Source of the DNA: Bradyrhizobium sp. BTAi1
GTDB lineage: Bacteria > Pseudomonadota > Alphaproteobacteria > Rhizobiales > Xanthobacteraceae
DNA length: 64,000 bases
Direction: 5' to 3'
NCBI RefSeq assembly: GCF_000015165.1
Contig: NC_009485.1
Span: 2,024,001-2,088,000, forward strand
Of the stretch, positions 47,211 through 57,655 are shown piece after piece (the stretch's first letter is position 1; every line of letters begins with the position of its first letter). The notes beneath the pieces are model-generated. The model searched no databases and had not been told where the DNA came from. It saw only the letters and a list, made by a program, of their open reading frames with translations. Made by a program: the position numbers and the translations under genes.

Positions 47211-47544
47211 AATGGCGCTGTGCGAGGGCATCGTCGATATCGTTGAGCAGGAAGCCCGCAAGGGCGCGTTTTCCAGGGTCAAGACCGTCTGGCTCGAGAT
47301 CGGTACGCTCAGCCATGTCGCTCCCGATGCGCTCCGTTTCTGCTTCGAGGCGGTGACGGCCAATACCATCGCGCGCGGCGCGGCGCTGGAGATCATCGAG
47401 CAACGCGGCACGGCCTGGTGTCTGTCCTGCTCGCGGAGCGTCGAGATCAGCCAACGTTACGATCCTTGCCCCGCCTGCGGCAGCCATCAGCTGCAGGTGA
47501 CGGGCGGCGAGGATATGCGGGTCAAGGAGCTGGAGGTCGAGTGA
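47203..47544 (+). CDS. hypA: Hydrogenase nickel-insertion protein HypA
   Basis: 113 aa. [15 protein letters not shown] provides the N-terminal nickel ligand His2, and the zinc site has four Cys as CLSC and CPAC (two CxxC). It works with HypB to insert nickel into HupL. Stop and hypB start overlap as TGATG. Confidence 0.95.
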   Translation: MHEMALCEGIVDIVEQEARKGAFSRVKTVWLEIGTLSHVAPDALRFCFEAVTANTIARGAALEIIEQRGTAWCLSCSRSVEISQRYDPCPACGSHQLQVTGGEDMRVKELEVE

Positions 47545-48509
47545 TGTGTACTGTCTGTGGGTGCGGCGACGGCAAATCCTCGATCGAAGCGGGTGATCAT
47601 CATCATGATCACGACGGTGACCATCATCACGATCATGGCCATGATCATGCTGGTCATCATCACCATCACGGTCATCATCATCATGGTCATGACCACGATG
47701 ATCACGATCATCATCACGCGCATGACCATGACCATGATCATGACCACCATCATGATCATGGCCCTGCCGACCGCATCGATTGTTCGGCAAACCCCGCCGG
47801 TCAGGAGATTGCCGGCCTGTCCAGCGGCCGCATCATCCAGATCGAGCGCGACATTCTCGGCAAGAACGACCGCCTCGCGGCGGAAAACCGCGCGCGCTTC
47901 GCCGCGCATGACGTGCTGGCGTTCAACGTCGTCTCCAGCCCTGGCGCGGGCAAGACCTCACTGCTGGTCCGCGCCGTCTCCGATTTGAAGCCGAGCCGTC
48001 CCGTCGCGGTGATCGAGGGCGATCAGCAGACGTCGAATGATGCCGAGCGCATTCGCGCCACCGGCGTGCCAGCGATCCAGATCAATACCGGCAAGGGTTG
48101 TCATCTCGATGCGGCGATGGTCGGCGAAGCCTATCGCCGCTTGCCGTCAATGCGCGGCGGGCTCCTGTTCATCGAGAATGTCGGAAATCTCGTCTGCCCG
48201 GCCGCCTTCGATCTCGGCGAAGCCTGCAAGATCGTCGTATTCTCGACCACTGAGGGCGAGGACAAACCGCTCAAATACCCGGACATGTTCGCCGCCTCGG
48301 CGCTGATGCTGATCAACAAGATCGACCTGGCGCCGGTGCTCGATTTCGACCTGGCACAGACCATCGAATATGCCCGACGGGTCAATCCCAGGATCGAGGT
48401 GCTGACGATCTCGGCCAAGACCGGAGAGGGCGTCTCGGCGTTCTACGCCTGGATCAGGAAGCAGACAGACCGGATGCGGGCCGGCACGCTCGGGACCGTT
48501 CAGGGATGA
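47544..48509 (+). CDS. hypB: Hydrogenase nickel-storage GTPase HypB
   Basis: 321 aa from ATG 47544 (TGATG overlap). [10 protein letters not shown] is the high-affinity N-terminal metal motif. Residues about 17-72 are an exceptional His/Asp/Gly stretch with 33 histidines, a nickel store. The GTPase part has [10 protein letters not shown] (P-loop), [13 protein letters not shown] and NKIDLAP. The repetitive His codons form a low-complexity DNA tract (47595-47760). hypF follows with 4 nt overlap. Confidence 0.96.
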   Translation: MCTVCGCGDGKSSIEAGDHHHDHDGDHHHDHGHDHAGHHHHHGHHHHGHDHDDHDHHHAHDHDHDHDHHHDHGPADRIDCSANPAGQEIAGLSSGRIIQIERDILGKNDRLAAENRARFAAHDVLAFNVVSSPGAGKTSLLVRAVSDLKPSRPVAVIEGDQQTSNDAERIRATGVPAIQINTGKGCHLDAAMVGEAYRRLPSMRGGLLFIENVGNLVCPAAFDLGEACKIVVFSTTEGEDKPLKYPDMFAASALMLINKIDLAPVLDFDLAQTIEYARRVNPRIEVLTISAKTGEGVSAFYAWIRKQTDRMRAGTLGTVQG

Positions 48510-50764
48510 GCACGTCCGGGCCGACATTGGCGCTGCAGCCCAGGCGTCTCCGGCTCCGCGTCCGCGGGGCCGTGCAGGGCGTGGGCTTTCGCCCCTATGT
48601 CCATGGTCTGGCCCGGCGCCATCATCTTGGGGGCTTCGTCGCCAATGACGCGCAGGGCGTCGTGATCGAGGTCGAAGGCGAGGAGGTGGCGCGCTTCGTC
48701 GAGGCGCTGCCGCGGCAGGCCCCGCCATTGGCGCGCATCGATGACATCGCGGTCGAACCCGTTGCGGCCCAGGCCAGCCGCGACTTCCGCATCTCGGAAA
48801 GCGTCGGCGGCCGGGTGACGACGCGGATCGTGCCGGACGCCGCCACGTGCGATCAGTGCCTCGCCGAACTGTTCGATCCCGAGAGCCGCTTCCATCGCTA
48901 TCCCTTCGTCAACTGCACCCATTGCGGTCCGCGCTTCACGATTGCGGAGCGTCTGCCCTACGATCGCGCGACCACGGCGATGAAGCGGTTTCCGCTGTGC
49001 GAGGCGTGCCGTGCGGATTACGAGACTCCGGGCGGGCGCCGCTTCCATGCCGAGGCGATTTCATGCCCGCGCTGCGGGCCGCGTCTGAGCCATGGCGTCG
49101 ACGACATCGCGGCAGCGCTGGCTGCCGGCCAGATCGTCGCCATCAAGGGGCTCGGCGGCTATCAGTTGCTCTGTGACGCCCATGATGAGCAGGCCGTCCG
49201 GCGTCTGCGCGCGCGCAAGCGGCGCGACGGCCGGCCGTTCGCGGTGATGCTGGCCTCGGTGGCTGCGGCCATCGAGATCGCCGACATCGATCCGGCTGAA
49301 CGCGCGCTGCTGGAGCAAATCGCACGGCCGATCGTGCTGGTGACATCGCGCGGCGGCATTGCGCCCTCCGTCGCACCGGGGCTCGCCAAGGTCGGCGTCA
49401 TGCTGCCGGTCGCACCGCTGCACCATCTGATCTTCCACGAGCTCCGCGCTCTGCATGGCGCGACGGCGCGGGCGCTGGTCTGCACCAGCGCCAATCTGAG
49501 CGGCGAGCCGCTGCTGACCGGCGATGACGAGGCCCGTGCCGGATTGGCTGACATCGCCGATCTGATCGTGACGCATGACCGTGATATCGTGATCCGTGCG
49601 GATGATTCCGTTGCGGCGGTCATCGCTGATGCGCCTCGCTTCATCCGGCGTGCACGCGGCTATGTTCCCGAGCCGATCCGGCTCGCGCATGCCGTGCCGC
49701 CATGTCTTGCCGTCGGCGCACATCTGAAAGCGACGGTGACGGTGACTCGCGGTGACGAGGCGTTCGTGTCGCAGCATCTCGGCGATCTCGACACGGCGCA
49801 AGCGATCCGCTTCTTCGAAGAGACGATCGGCCACCTCACCGCCATTCTCGATGTCGCGCCGGTCTTGATCGCGCATGATCTGCATCCCGACCTGGCCTCG
49901 ACGCGCTATGCGCAATCCTGCGGCTTGCCCAGCCTGGCGGTGCAGCATCACCATGCACATGCCGCCTCGGTGATGGCCGAGCACGGATTGACGGAACGTG
50001 CGCTTGCGCTGGTGCTCGATGGCTACGGCTATGGCAGCGATGGCGGCGCTTGGGGCGGCGAGCTGCTGCTGTGCGAGGGGGCCCGCTTCCAGCGCCTTGG
50101 TCATCTCGCGCCGCTGAACATGCCGGGCGGCGACCGGGCCGCCCGCGAGCCGTGGCGGATGGCGGCCGCCGTGCTGCACGAGATGGGACGCGATGCGAAG
50201 ATTGCGTCGCGCTTCGCCGCGCAGCCCCAAGCACCTCACCTCGCGATGCTGCTGCAGCGCGCCGATGCCCCGGCCACGACCAGCGCCGGCCGGCTGTTCG
50301 ATGCCGTCGCGGGACTGCTCGGCGTCAACATGGTCCAGAGCTATGAGGGCGAAGCTGCGATGAAGCTCGAGGCGCTCGTGCGTGAGCCGGTGACGCTGGC
50401 GCGCGGCTGGAGCATCAGGGATGGCGTGCTGTCGCTGCGTCCCCTGCTTGCGCATCTGATCGAGGGCAATCTCGAGGCCGCCGAGGCGGCGGCGCTGTTT
50501 CACGGCACTTTGGCCGCGGCCTGTGTCGATCTGATCGCGACCGCGGCCCGTGCGACCGGCATCGAGATCGTCACGCTGAGCGGCGGCTGCTTCCTCAATG
50601 CGCATCTGGCGACGCAGATCATCCGCGGCTGCCGCGCTGCCGGCCTCGATGCGCGACTGCCGCGCCAACTGCCGCCGAATGATGGCGGGCTCAGCCTCGG
50701 GCAGGCCTGGATCGCCGGTCAGCGTGTCATACAAGACCAAAAAATCTCTGGAGGGAGCGTCTGA
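48506..50764 (+). CDS. hypF: Carbamoyltransferase HypF
   Basis: 752 aa. Domains in order are acylphosphatase ([18 protein letters not shown] at about 18-35), two zinc-finger-like Cys motifs (CDQC...NCTHCGPRF and CEACRADYE...CPRCGPR), a YrdC-like domain and a Kae1-like domain with [14 protein letters not shown]. It activates carbamoyl phosphate as the source of the CN ligands for the NiFe centre. Its TGA overlaps the start of hypC by 1 nt. Confidence 0.95.
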   Translation: MSTSGPTLALQPRRLRLRVRGAVQGVGFRPYVHGLARRHHLGGFVANDAQGVVIEVEGEEVARFVEALPRQAPPLARIDDIAVEPVAAQASRDFRISESVGGRVTTRIVPDAATCDQCLAELFDPESRFHRYPFVNCTHCGPRFTIAERLPYDRATTAMKRFPLCEACRADYETPGGRRFHAEAISCPRCGPRLSHGVDDIAAALAAGQIVAIKGLGGYQLLCDAHDEQAVRRLRARKRRDGRPFAVMLASVAAAIEIADIDPAERALLEQIARPIVLVTSRGGIAPSVAPGLAKVGVMLPVAPLHHLIFHELRALHGATARALVCTSANLSGEPLLTGDDEARAGLADIADLIVTHDRDIVIRADDSVAAVIADAPRFIRRARGYVPEPIRLAHAVPPCLAVGAHLKATVTVTRGDEAFVSQHLGDLDTAQAIRFFEETIGHLTAILDVAPVLIAHDLHPDLASTRYAQSCGLPSLAVQHHHAHAASVMAEHGLTERALALVLDGYGYGSDGGAWGGELLLCEGARFQRLGHLAPLNMPGGDRAAREPWRMAAAVLHEMGRDAKIASRFAAQPQAPHLAMLLQRADAPATTSAGRLFDAVAGLLGVNMVQSYEGEAAMKLEALVREPVTLARGWSIRDGVLSLRPLLAHLIEGNLEAAEAAALFHGTLAAACVDLIATAARATGIEIVTLSGGCFLNAHLATQIIRGCRAAGLDARLPRQLPPNDGGLSLGQAWIAGQRVIQDQKISGGSV

Positions 50765-51000
50765 TGTGCCTGGCCATTCCTGCCGAGGTGATCAAGCTGT
50801 TGGCCGACGACATGGCGATCGTATCGATCGATGGCGTCAGCAAGGAGGTCTCGGTGGCGCTGATCGAGGAGATCGCCGTCGGCGATTACGTCATTCTTCA
50901 TGTCGGCCACGCGCTGGCCAAGATCGATCCCGAGGAGGCGCGCGAAACGCTCGACCTGCTCCGGCAGATGGGTGCGGTGACGGCGGAGGTTTCCCCATGA
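50764..51000 (+). CDS. hypC: Hydrogenase assembly chaperone HypC
   Basis: 78 aa beginning [12 protein letters not shown]; Cys2 is the key residue. HypC carries the Fe(CN)2CO unit with HypD to the large subunit. GGAGGGAG lies 7 nt before the ATG. It overlaps hypD by 4 nt. Confidence 0.95.
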   Translation: MCLAIPAEVIKLLADDMAIVSIDGVSKEVSVALIEEIAVGDYVILHVGHALAKIDPEEARETLDLLRQMGAVTAEVSP

Positions 51001-52124
51001 AATATGCCGACGAGTTTCGCGACAAGGAGCTGGCGACGGGTCTTGCGCGCGCCATCCGCGCCAAGGCCGATCCATCGCGCGCCTATCGCTTCATGGAGTT
51101 CTGCGGCGGCCATACGCATGCGATCGCACGCTATGGTCTGGAGGACATGCTGCCGGACAATGTCCGCATGATTCACGGTCCGGGCTGTCCTGTCTGCGTG
51201 CTGCCGGCGGGGCGCATCGACATGGCGATTGCGCTGGCCGAGCGTCCCGACATCATCCTCTGCGTCTATGGCGATCTCATGCGCGTGCCGGGATCGCGCG
51301 GGTCCTCGCTGCTCAAGGCGAAAGCGCGGGGCGCCGACATCCGCATGGTCTATTCGACCTTGGACGCGATCGCGCTCGCCGAGCAGAATCCCAGCCGTGA
51401 GGTCGTGTTCTTCGCCATCGGCTTCGAGACCACGACGCCGCCCACCGCGGTGATGATCCGCGCCGCTGAAAAAAAGAGCCTCACCAATTTCAGCGTGTTC
51501 TGCAACCACGTCCTGACGCCACCGGCGATGCGCGCGATCCTCGACAGCGACACGCCGATCGAGATCGACGGCTTTGTCGGACCGGCCCATGTCTCGACCG
51601 TGATCGGCACCGAGCCTTACGCGCCATTCGCGCGCGACGATCGCAAGCCGGTGGTGATCGCCGGCTTCGAGCCGCTCGACATGATGCAGGCGATCCTGAT
51701 GCTGATCGAGCAGGTCAATGACGGCCGCCACGAGGTCGAGAACCAGTATCGCCGCGCGGTGGCCGGTGGCGGCAACCAGCGCGCAATCAAGGAGGTCGCC
51801 GCGCTGTTCGAGCTGCGCGACCAGTTCGAGTGGCGCGGTCTCGGCAGCATTCCAGCGAGCGCGTTGAAGCTGCGTTCGGCCTTAGCGCATCTCGATGCCG
51901 AGTTGCGTTTCGCCATGGCAGAACGAGTCGTCGCCGACAACCCGGCCTGCGAATGCCCGGCGATCCTGCGCGGACTCAAGAAGCCGGTCGACTGCAAGCT
52001 GTTCGGCACGGCGTGCACGCCGGAGACGCCGGTCGGCTCCTGCATGGTCTCGTCGGAAGGCGCCTGCGCGGCACATTGGACCTATGGCCGCTTCCGCGAC
52101 CATCAGCGGAGGCTCGCATCATGA
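50997..52124 (+). CDS. hypD: Iron-sulfur protein HypD
   Basis: 375 aa from ATG 50997 (ATGA overlap). Motifs are EFCGGHTHAI (Cys for iron transfer), GPGCPVCVLPAGRID and GFETTTPPTA, plus C-terminal Cys residues (ACECPAILRGLKKPVDCKLFG...C) that hold the 4Fe-4S cluster. With HypC it assembles the Fe(CN)2CO moiety. Confidence 0.96.
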   Translation: MKYADEFRDKELATGLARAIRAKADPSRAYRFMEFCGGHTHAIARYGLEDMLPDNVRMIHGPGCPVCVLPAGRIDMAIALAERPDIILCVYGDLMRVPGSRGSSLLKAKARGADIRMVYSTLDAIALAEQNPSREVVFFAIGFETTTPPTAVMIRAAEKKSLTNFSVFCNHVLTPPAMRAILDSDTPIEIDGFVGPAHVSTVIGTEPYAPFARDDRKPVVIAGFEPLDMMQAILMLIEQVNDGRHEVENQYRRAVAGGGNQRAIKEVAALFELRDQFEWRGLGSIPASALKLRSALAHLDAELRFAMAERVVADNPACECPAILRGLKKPVDCKLFGTACTPETPVGSCMVSSEGACAAHWTYGRFRDHQRRLAS

Positions 52125-53161
52125 GCATGCATCAGCGTCGACTCGATCTGAAGACCGGCTGCGTCGATCTCTCGCACGGCGCCGGCGGCCGCGCCATGGC
52201 GCAGCTGATTGCCGGCCTGTTCCACGAGGCATTCGGCAATGAATGGCTGGCGCGCGGCAATGACCAGTCGGCGTTCGATGTCGCCACCGGCCGGATGGTG
52301 ATGACGACCGACGGCTATGTCGTGTCGCCGCTGTTCTTCCCGGGCGGCAATATCGGCTCGCTCGCCGTGCACGGCACGGTCAACGACATCGCGATGGCCG
52401 GTGCCAGGCCGCTTTATCTGTCGGCCAGCTTCATCATCGAGGAGGGCTTCCGGTTCTCCGACTTGAAGCGCATCGCAGATTCGATGGGCGAGGCGGCGCG
52501 CGAGGCCGGCGTCGCGATCATCACCGGTGATACCAAGGTGGTCGAACGCGGCAAGGCGGATGGCGTCTTCATCTCCACCGCTGGCGTCGGCGTGCTGCCG
52601 GACGGACTCGACCTGTCGGCCGATAAAGCGAGGCCGGGCGATCGCGTGCTGCTGTCGGGCAGCCTCGGCGACCACGGCGTCGCCATCATGTCGAAGCGGC
52701 AGAACCTCACCTTCGACACCGAGATCGTCTCCGACTCGGCCGCGCTGCACGGCTTGGTCGCAGCCATGGTGGCAGCCGGGGGCCAAGGCCTCCGGCTGAT
52801 GCGCGACCCGACCCGCGGTGGGCTCGCCGCGACCATGAACGAGATCGCGCAGCAATCCAATCTCGGCTTCCGGCTGCAGGAGGATGCCATTCCGGTCAAG
52901 CCGGCGGTGGCCGCTGCCTGTGAGCTGCTGGGATTGGACCCGCTTCATGTCGCCAATGAAGGCAAGCTGGTCGCGGTGGTCGCACCGGAGCAGGCCGATA
53001 CGGTGCTCGCCGCGATGAAAGCGCATCCGCTCGGGCGCGACGCGGCTCAGATCGGCGAGGCTGTTGCCGATGATCATCGCTTCGTCCAGATGGCAACCAG
53101 CTTTGGCGGCGGCCGCATCGTCGACTGGCTGTCGGGCGAGCAACTGCCGCGGATCTGCTGA
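52121..53161 (+). CDS. hypE: Carbamoyl dehydratase HypE
   Basis: 346 aa from ATG 52121 (ATGA overlap). It belongs to the PurM/ThiL fold; SHGAGGRAMAQLI, ATP-binding TTDGYVVSPLFFPGGNIGSLAVHGTVNDIAMAGA and the C-terminal PRIC with the thiocarbamate Cys are present. It dehydrates the carbamoyl group to cyanide on that Cys. Confidence 0.96.
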   Translation: MSMHQRRLDLKTGCVDLSHGAGGRAMAQLIAGLFHEAFGNEWLARGNDQSAFDVATGRMVMTTDGYVVSPLFFPGGNIGSLAVHGTVNDIAMAGARPLYLSASFIIEEGFRFSDLKRIADSMGEAAREAGVAIITGDTKVVERGKADGVFISTAGVGVLPDGLDLSADKARPGDRVLLSGSLGDHGVAIMSKRQNLTFDTEIVSDSAALHGLVAAMVAAGGQGLRLMRDPTRGGLAATMNEIAQQSNLGFRLQEDAIPVKPAVAAACELLGLDPLHVANEGKLVAVVAPEQADTVLAAMKAHPLGRDAAQIGEAVADDHRFVQMATSFGGGRIVDWLSGEQLPRIC

Positions 53162-53170
53162 GACGGCGTG

Positions 53171-54628
53171 ATGGGAATCCAGGGAACGATATTGGTTGTG
53201 GACGACGAGGTCCGGTCGCAGGAGGCGCTGCGGCGCGTCCTGAACCAGGACTTCGAGGTCCTGTGCGCCGGCAATACGACCGATGCCGAGAAGCTGCTCG
53301 AGGGCGAGATCGTCCATGCCGTGATCTGCGATCAGCGCATGCCGCAGGAATCCGGTGTCAGCTTCCTGAAGCGCGTGCGCGAGCTGTGGCCGGATCCGGT
53401 GCGGATGATCATCTCCGGCTATTCGGATTCCGAGGACATCATCGCCGGGCTCAACGAAGCCGGCATCTATCAGTACATCACCAAGCCCTGGCAGCCTGAC
53501 CGGCTGATCGAGATCGTGCGCGAGGCCGTTCAGCTCTACCGGCTGCAGAAGGAGACCGAGACTGCCGGTGTCGACGTCAAGGCGACGCCGGCGCATATCA
53601 AGCAGGTCGTGTCCGTCAAGCGCGGCGCGGCCAAGAAGCTGTACGATTTCGACCGTATCGTGCACTCGGCCGCAAGCCCGATGCGCAACGTGATCGAGCT
53701 CGGCCGCCGCGCCGCCGACTATGACATCTCGGTGCTGATCACCGGCGAGTCCGGCACTGGCAAGGAACTGCTGGCGCGTGCGATCCACTATGGCTCGGCG
53801 CGCGCGACCAAGGCGTTCGTGGTCGAGAATTGCGGCGCGCTGCCGGATGAGCTGCTCGAGAGCGAGCTGTTCGGCTGCAAGAAAGGCGCGTTCACCGGCG
53901 CCTATCAGGATCGCATCGGCCTGTTCGAGGTCGCCGATGGCGGCACCATTTTTCTCGACGAGATCGGCGAGACATCGCCGGCGTTCCAGGTGAAGCTCTT
54001 GCGCGTGCTGCAGGAGAGCGAGATCCGGCCGCTCGGAGCGCAGCGTGTCCGCAAGGTGGATGTCCGCGTGGTCGCCGCGACCAACCGGGATCTCGAAGCC
54101 GAGGTCGAGGCCGGGCGCTTCCGTCGCGACCTGTATTACCGGCTTGCCGCGTTCCCGGTGCACATGCCGGCGCTGCGGGACCGCCCGATGGACATTCCGT
54201 TGATTGCCGAAGGAGTGCTGTCGGCGGTGAAGACCTCGTTCAACCGGCCGCATCTGCGCTTCGCGCCGCCCGCGCTGGAGGAGTTCTGCCGTTACCATTG
54301 GCCCGGCAATGTGCGCGAGCTGCAGAACGAGATCCAGCGCATGGCGGTGCTTGCCGATGCCGACGAGCTGCGCTGCCCGCCTTTCGCCGGGCGGCGCAAC
54401 GGCCGCCGCGCCGCGCCTGCGGCGACCCATGGCAAGCTGAACGGGACGGCAAGCCTGAAGGACCGGGTGGAAGATCTCGAAAAGACCATCATCGTGTCCT
54501 GCCTGGAGAAATATGATGGTAACATCAGCCGGGTCGCGAGCGAGCTCGGCCTCTCGCGGGTCGGCCTGCGCAACAAATTGTCGAGATACGATCTGAAGAA
54601 AAATGGCAAAGGCCACGCACTCTCCTGA
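53171..54628 (+). CDS. hoxA: NtrC-family sigma-54 activator HoxA (HupR)
   Basis: 485 aa from ATG 53171 (a GTG lies 3 nt upstream). Receiver domain 1 to about 120 with Asp in [13 protein letters not shown]+ domain about 155-390 with GESGTGKE (Walker A), the sigma-54 contact motif GAFTGA and LDEIGE (Walker B), then a Fis-type helix-turn-helix (about 445-480). HoxA activates RpoN-dependent hup promoters. The two -24/-12 promoters in this island are its obvious targets. It overlaps hupT by 26 nt. Confidence 0.95.
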   Translation: MGIQGTILVVDDEVRSQEALRRVLNQDFEVLCAGNTTDAEKLLEGEIVHAVICDQRMPQESGVSFLKRVRELWPDPVRMIISGYSDSEDIIAGLNEAGIYQYITKPWQPDRLIEIVREAVQLYRLQKETETAGVDVKATPAHIKQVVSVKRGAAKKLYDFDRIVHSAASPMRNVIELGRRAADYDISVLITGESGTGKELLARAIHYGSARATKAFVVENCGALPDELLESELFGCKKGAFTGAYQDRIGLFEVADGGTIFLDEIGETSPAFQVKLLRVLQESEIRPLGAQRVRKVDVRVVAATNRDLEAEVEAGRFRRDLYYRLAAFPVHMPALRDRPMDIPLIAEGVLSAVKTSFNRPHLRFAPPALEEFCRYHWPGNVRELQNEIQRMAVLADADELRCPPFAGRRNGRRAAPAATHGKLNGTASLKDRVEDLEKTIIVSCLEKYDGNISRVASELGLSRVGLRNKLSRYDLKKNGKGHALS

Positions 54629-55970
54629 GGCCTCGGGGGCTGATACGCTTCTCAAGCTGATCGCGAGCAGCAGCACGCTGGAGCTCGACAGCGAGCGCGA
54701 GGGCGTGTGGATCGAAGTCATCCGCAAGATGGACGAGGTCTATTCCGACCTGCTGCGCTACGAGGTCGATCTCGAGCACAAGAATGCGGAGCTCGAGGAG
54801 GCCCAGGCCTTCGTCACCAATGTCATCGAATCGGTTTCCGACATCCTCGTCGTCTGCGACGCCAAGGGCACCGTCCAGCAGGCCAACTCCGCATTCCTGC
54901 AGACCTCGGGACGGAGCCTGGCTGATATCAGCGGCCGCAACATCGCCGAGATGATCGATCTGCCGCACCGGACGCAACTGCCGTCGCTGCTGAAGCCGCG
55001 CAGCAGCGCCGAGGTCGTCGATGGCGAGCTGCGGTTTGCCGCCGGCGGTTCAAGCTCCGACCTGTTCGCGATCAACAGCTCGCCGCGGCACGACCACCGC
55101 GGCCGCTTCATCGGCGTGGTGCTGACCGGCCGTCCCATCGGCGAGCTCCGCCGGGCCTATGAGGCGCTGCACAAGGCGCATCAGGAGCTGCAGCGGGCGC
55201 AGCGGCAATTGGTCGAGCAGGAGAAGATGGCGAGCCTCGGCCGGCTGGTGGCCGGCGTCGCCCATGAGCTGAACAATCCGATCAGCTTCGTCTACGGCAA
55301 CATCCACACCTTGATGCGCTACCGCACCTCGCTGGTCGGCTATCTCGATGCCGTGCATGAGCAGCCGGTGGCGGACGAGCTCGCCGCGCTGCGCTCGGAT
55401 CTCAGGATCGACGCCATCCTCGAGGATTTCGGACCCCTGATCGAGGGCACGCTGGAAGGCGCGGTGCGGATCAGCGAGATCGTCAAGAACTTGCGCCGAC
55501 TGTCATTCTCCAAGCTCGGCGAGGTCGAGCGCGTCAATATCGAGCGGCTGATCAACACCGCCGTGCTGTGGGCAGGACGCACCAAGCAGCATCGCGTCGA
55601 CATCCAGATCGAGGTCGAGCCGGATGTGTGGATTTCCGGCAATGAGGGCCAGTTGCATCAGGTGATCGTCAATCTCGTGGAGAACGCGATTGACGCCATG
55701 CGGTCGACCGAACAGCCACGTCTCCTCGTCGCGGCGGGGCGCCAGGGCAACGAGATCGTGTTCAGAATCGCCGACAACGGACCCGGCATCGACCAGGACC
55801 ATCTGAGCCATATCTTCGAGCCGTTCTTCACCACCAAGCGCGTCGGCGAGGGCACCGGCCTCGGACTGTGGATCAGCTATGGCATCGTCCGCGAGCATGG
55901 CGGCGAGCTGATCGCGAGCAATGCGTCGGAGGGCGGCGCGACCTTCTCTTTCGCTCTGCCGGCAGCGTAG
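54603..55970 (+). CDS. hupT: Sensor histidine kinase HupT (HoxJ)
   Basis: 455 aa, soluble. A PAS domain (about 68-180) precedes a coiled-coil and the H-box [12 protein letters not shown] with the phosphorylated His at about 221, followed by the HATPase with [18 protein letters not shown] and [11 protein letters not shown]. The start lies inside hoxA. It receives the H2 signal from HupUV and adjusts HoxA phosphorylation; in R. capsulatus the unphosphorylated regulator is the active form. Three nearby cysteines in PAS are not seen. Confidence 0.93.
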   Translation: MAKATHSPEASGADTLLKLIASSSTLELDSEREGVWIEVIRKMDEVYSDLLRYEVDLEHKNAELEEAQAFVTNVIESVSDILVVCDAKGTVQQANSAFLQTSGRSLADISGRNIAEMIDLPHRTQLPSLLKPRSSAEVVDGELRFAAGGSSSDLFAINSSPRHDHRGRFIGVVLTGRPIGELRRAYEALHKAHQELQRAQRQLVEQEKMASLGRLVAGVAHELNNPISFVYGNIHTLMRYRTSLVGYLDAVHEQPVADELAALRSDLRIDAILEDFGPLIEGTLEGAVRISEIVKNLRRLSFSKLGEVERVNIERLINTAVLWAGRTKQHRVDIQIEVEPDVWISGNEGQLHQVIVNLVENAIDAMRSTEQPRLLVAAGRQGNEIVFRIADNGPGIDQDHLSHIFEPFFTTKRVGEGTGLGLWISYGIVREHGGELIASNASEGGATFSFALPAA

Positions 55971-55978
55971 GCTGCGCG

Positions 55979-56665
55979 TCAGCTCTGAGCCGGGACGGCG
56001 CTGCGCTCGCGCTGCTTGGTCATTCTTGCCAGCAGCACGCCTGCGGTCCGCGTGATGTGTTGCCGCGCCAGCTCCTCGGCCTTCGCGGCGTCTCCTGCGA
56101 TCACGGCCTTGAGGATGTCCTCGTGCTGATCCCAGATTCGCCGCGGGGTCTCGTCGCGCATCAGCACCTCGCCCATCAGGCGGCGCAGATGCAGCCAATG
56201 CGGCTGGGTGGTGTCCTGGATGATCGCGTTGCCGGAGATCTCGTAGAGAAATTCGTGAAACTTGACGTCGGCCTCGATCAGACGCTCGACCGAATGCTCG
56301 CGCTCGGCGCGGCGGCCGTCCTCGATCAATTTCGGACCTTCCTTGGCAGCGCGTTCGGCGCCGCGGGTTGCGGCGAGCCCGCAGGCGAGGCCTTCGGCGA
56401 CGGCGCGGATTTCGTAGAGATTGCGGATGAAGTCAGTATCGATCGGCGCCACTTCCAGTCCGCGTCCCGGCGCCTCGCGCACAAAGCCCTGATTGCGCAG
56501 CAGCAGCAGCGCCTGCTGCACGGGCTGGCGCGACACGCCAAGGTCACGCGCCAGATCGTCCTGGATCAGGCGGGCCAGTTCCGGCAGTTCGCCGCCGACA
56601 ATGTCGGAAAGGATGCGCTGATAGACGCGTTCGGTCAGATTGGGCTGGGTCTTCAGCGGCGGCAC
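55979..56665 (-). CDS. GntR-family regulator with FCD domain (copy 1)
   Basis: 228 aa. Winged helix (about 10-75) with DLGVSRQPVQQALLLLRNQGFV, then an FCD domain (about 90-215) with the metal/ligand His pattern EADVKFHEFL and ARQHITRTAGVL. Such proteins are ligand-controlled repressors or activators. It is 8 nt from the hupT stop (convergent) and close in sequence to the next gene, from which it probably arose by duplication. The ligand is unknown. Confidence 0.85.
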   Translation of the reverse strand: MPPLKTQPNLTERVYQRILSDIVGGELPELARLIQDDLARDLGVSRQPVQQALLLLRNQGFVREAPGRGLEVAPIDTDFIRNLYEIRAVAEGLACGLAATRGAERAAKEGPKLIEDGRRAEREHSVERLIEADVKFHEFLYEISGNAIIQDTTQPHWLHLRRLMGEVLMRDETPRRIWDQHEDILKAVIAGDAAKAEELARQHITRTAGVLLARMTKQRERSAVPAQS

Positions 56666-56744
56666 GTGAACACCTGCTCAGCTGGATGCGGCGCGCCTGT
56701 GGCGCGGTGATCCTGCGTTTCCCGCACGCGCGGTTCGCGATCCA

Positions 56745-57464
56745 TCATGATTCTAGCGACACTTTTCGCGCAGCGAGCGTACGCCGCTGCTTCGGCTTGC
56801 TGTCCTGTTGAGCCTCGAGGTGATGCACGAACACGCGCGCCGCCCGGGTGATGTGCTCGCGGCTCAGGCGTTCGGCGTCGTTGCTGCGGCCCTCGATCAC
56901 GGCAGCAAGAATCTCCTCATGTTCGTCCCAGACCGTCTGCGACATCCCGACTTCCTTCTGCAGCACGTCGGACATCACGCGCTTCAGATAGGGCCAATGC
57001 GGTGCCATGGTCTCGTTGATGAGGGTGTTGCCGGAGAGCTCGCTCAGGAAGCGATGGAAGGCGATATCGGTCTCGATCTTGCGGCTGACCAGACCGCTCC
57101 GCACGGCCTCGTGCCCGGCCGCGAGATAGGCCGGCCCTTCGCTGGCGGCGCGATGGCTGGCGCGCTCAGCGGCGAGCCGCGCGGCAAGACCTTCAAGGAC
57201 GGCCCGCATCTCATAGAGATCGCGGACCGAGCTCGGGTCGAGCGGCGCCACGATCAGGCCGCGGCCCGGCGCGCTCTGCACCAGCCCGCATCCCCGCAAC
57301 AGCATCAGCGCCTGTTGCACCGGCTGGCGCGACACGCCGTAAGCCTGCGCCAGATCGTCTTGGATCAACCGTGAGCCGGATGTGAGCACGCCACTGACGA
57401 TCTCGTCGGTGATCGCTTCGACGACTTGGTCAACCAGGGAGGGGGCAGGAGGTACGATTCTCAT
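56745..57464 (-). CDS. GntR-family regulator with FCD domain (copy 2)
   Basis: 239 aa. Same layout as the downstream copy: winged helix with AYGVSRQPVQQALMLLRGCGLV, and FCD part with ETDIAFHRFLSEL and SREHITRAARVFVHH. Shared blocks such as RLIQDDLA, SRQPVQQAL and APGRGL show that the two are paralogues. It lies head to head with the PQQ-oxidation cluster; an 8-bp inverted repeat lies in the shared upstream region. It may control that cluster. Confidence 0.85.
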   Translation of the reverse strand: MRIVPPAPSLVDQVVEAITDEIVSGVLTSGSRLIQDDLAQAYGVSRQPVQQALMLLRGCGLVQSAPGRGLIVAPLDPSSVRDLYEMRAVLEGLAARLAAERASHRAASEGPAYLAAGHEAVRSGLVSRKIETDIAFHRFLSELSGNTLINETMAPHWPYLKRVMSDVLQKEVGMSQTVWDEHEEILAAVIEGRSNDAERLSREHITRAARVFVHHLEAQQDSKPKQRRTLAARKVSLES

Positions 57465-57476
57465 GGGGCATCACAA

Positions 57477-57507
57477 TTTCGCGCACAATAACACGTCAAG
57501 CGCGAAA
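57477..57507. promoter_or_regulatory. Candidate operator between the GntR gene and the PQQ cluster
   Basis: Arms TTTCGCGC (57477-57484) and GCGCGAAA (57500-57507) are a perfect 8-bp inverted repeat in the divergent intergenic region, just upstream of the regulator start. It is followed by three GAATTC copies (57529-57547). An operator role is inferred from position only. Confidence 0.4.
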
Positions 57508-57655
57508 ATCCATTTGCGAAGAATTCGAATTCAGAGTACGAATTCAAAAAAATGAAGCCACGCTTAACGGCTTTTCATCGGGGAGGGTGTCCGTGTCGGA
57601 TCAACCGGCTCGTTCGAAGCGAGACCAGAATTGCTCGGGCGCCCTGGAGGGCAGC

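Noticed and set aside
47595..47760. The repetitive tract in hypB as a possible CRISPR or non-coding repeat
   Set aside because: It is in frame within hypB and encodes the known His-rich nickel-binding region.
52103..54727. Leftward 874-codon open frame
   Set aside because: Antisense to hypE and hoxA, which have complete motifs. No recognisable domain in the antisense product.
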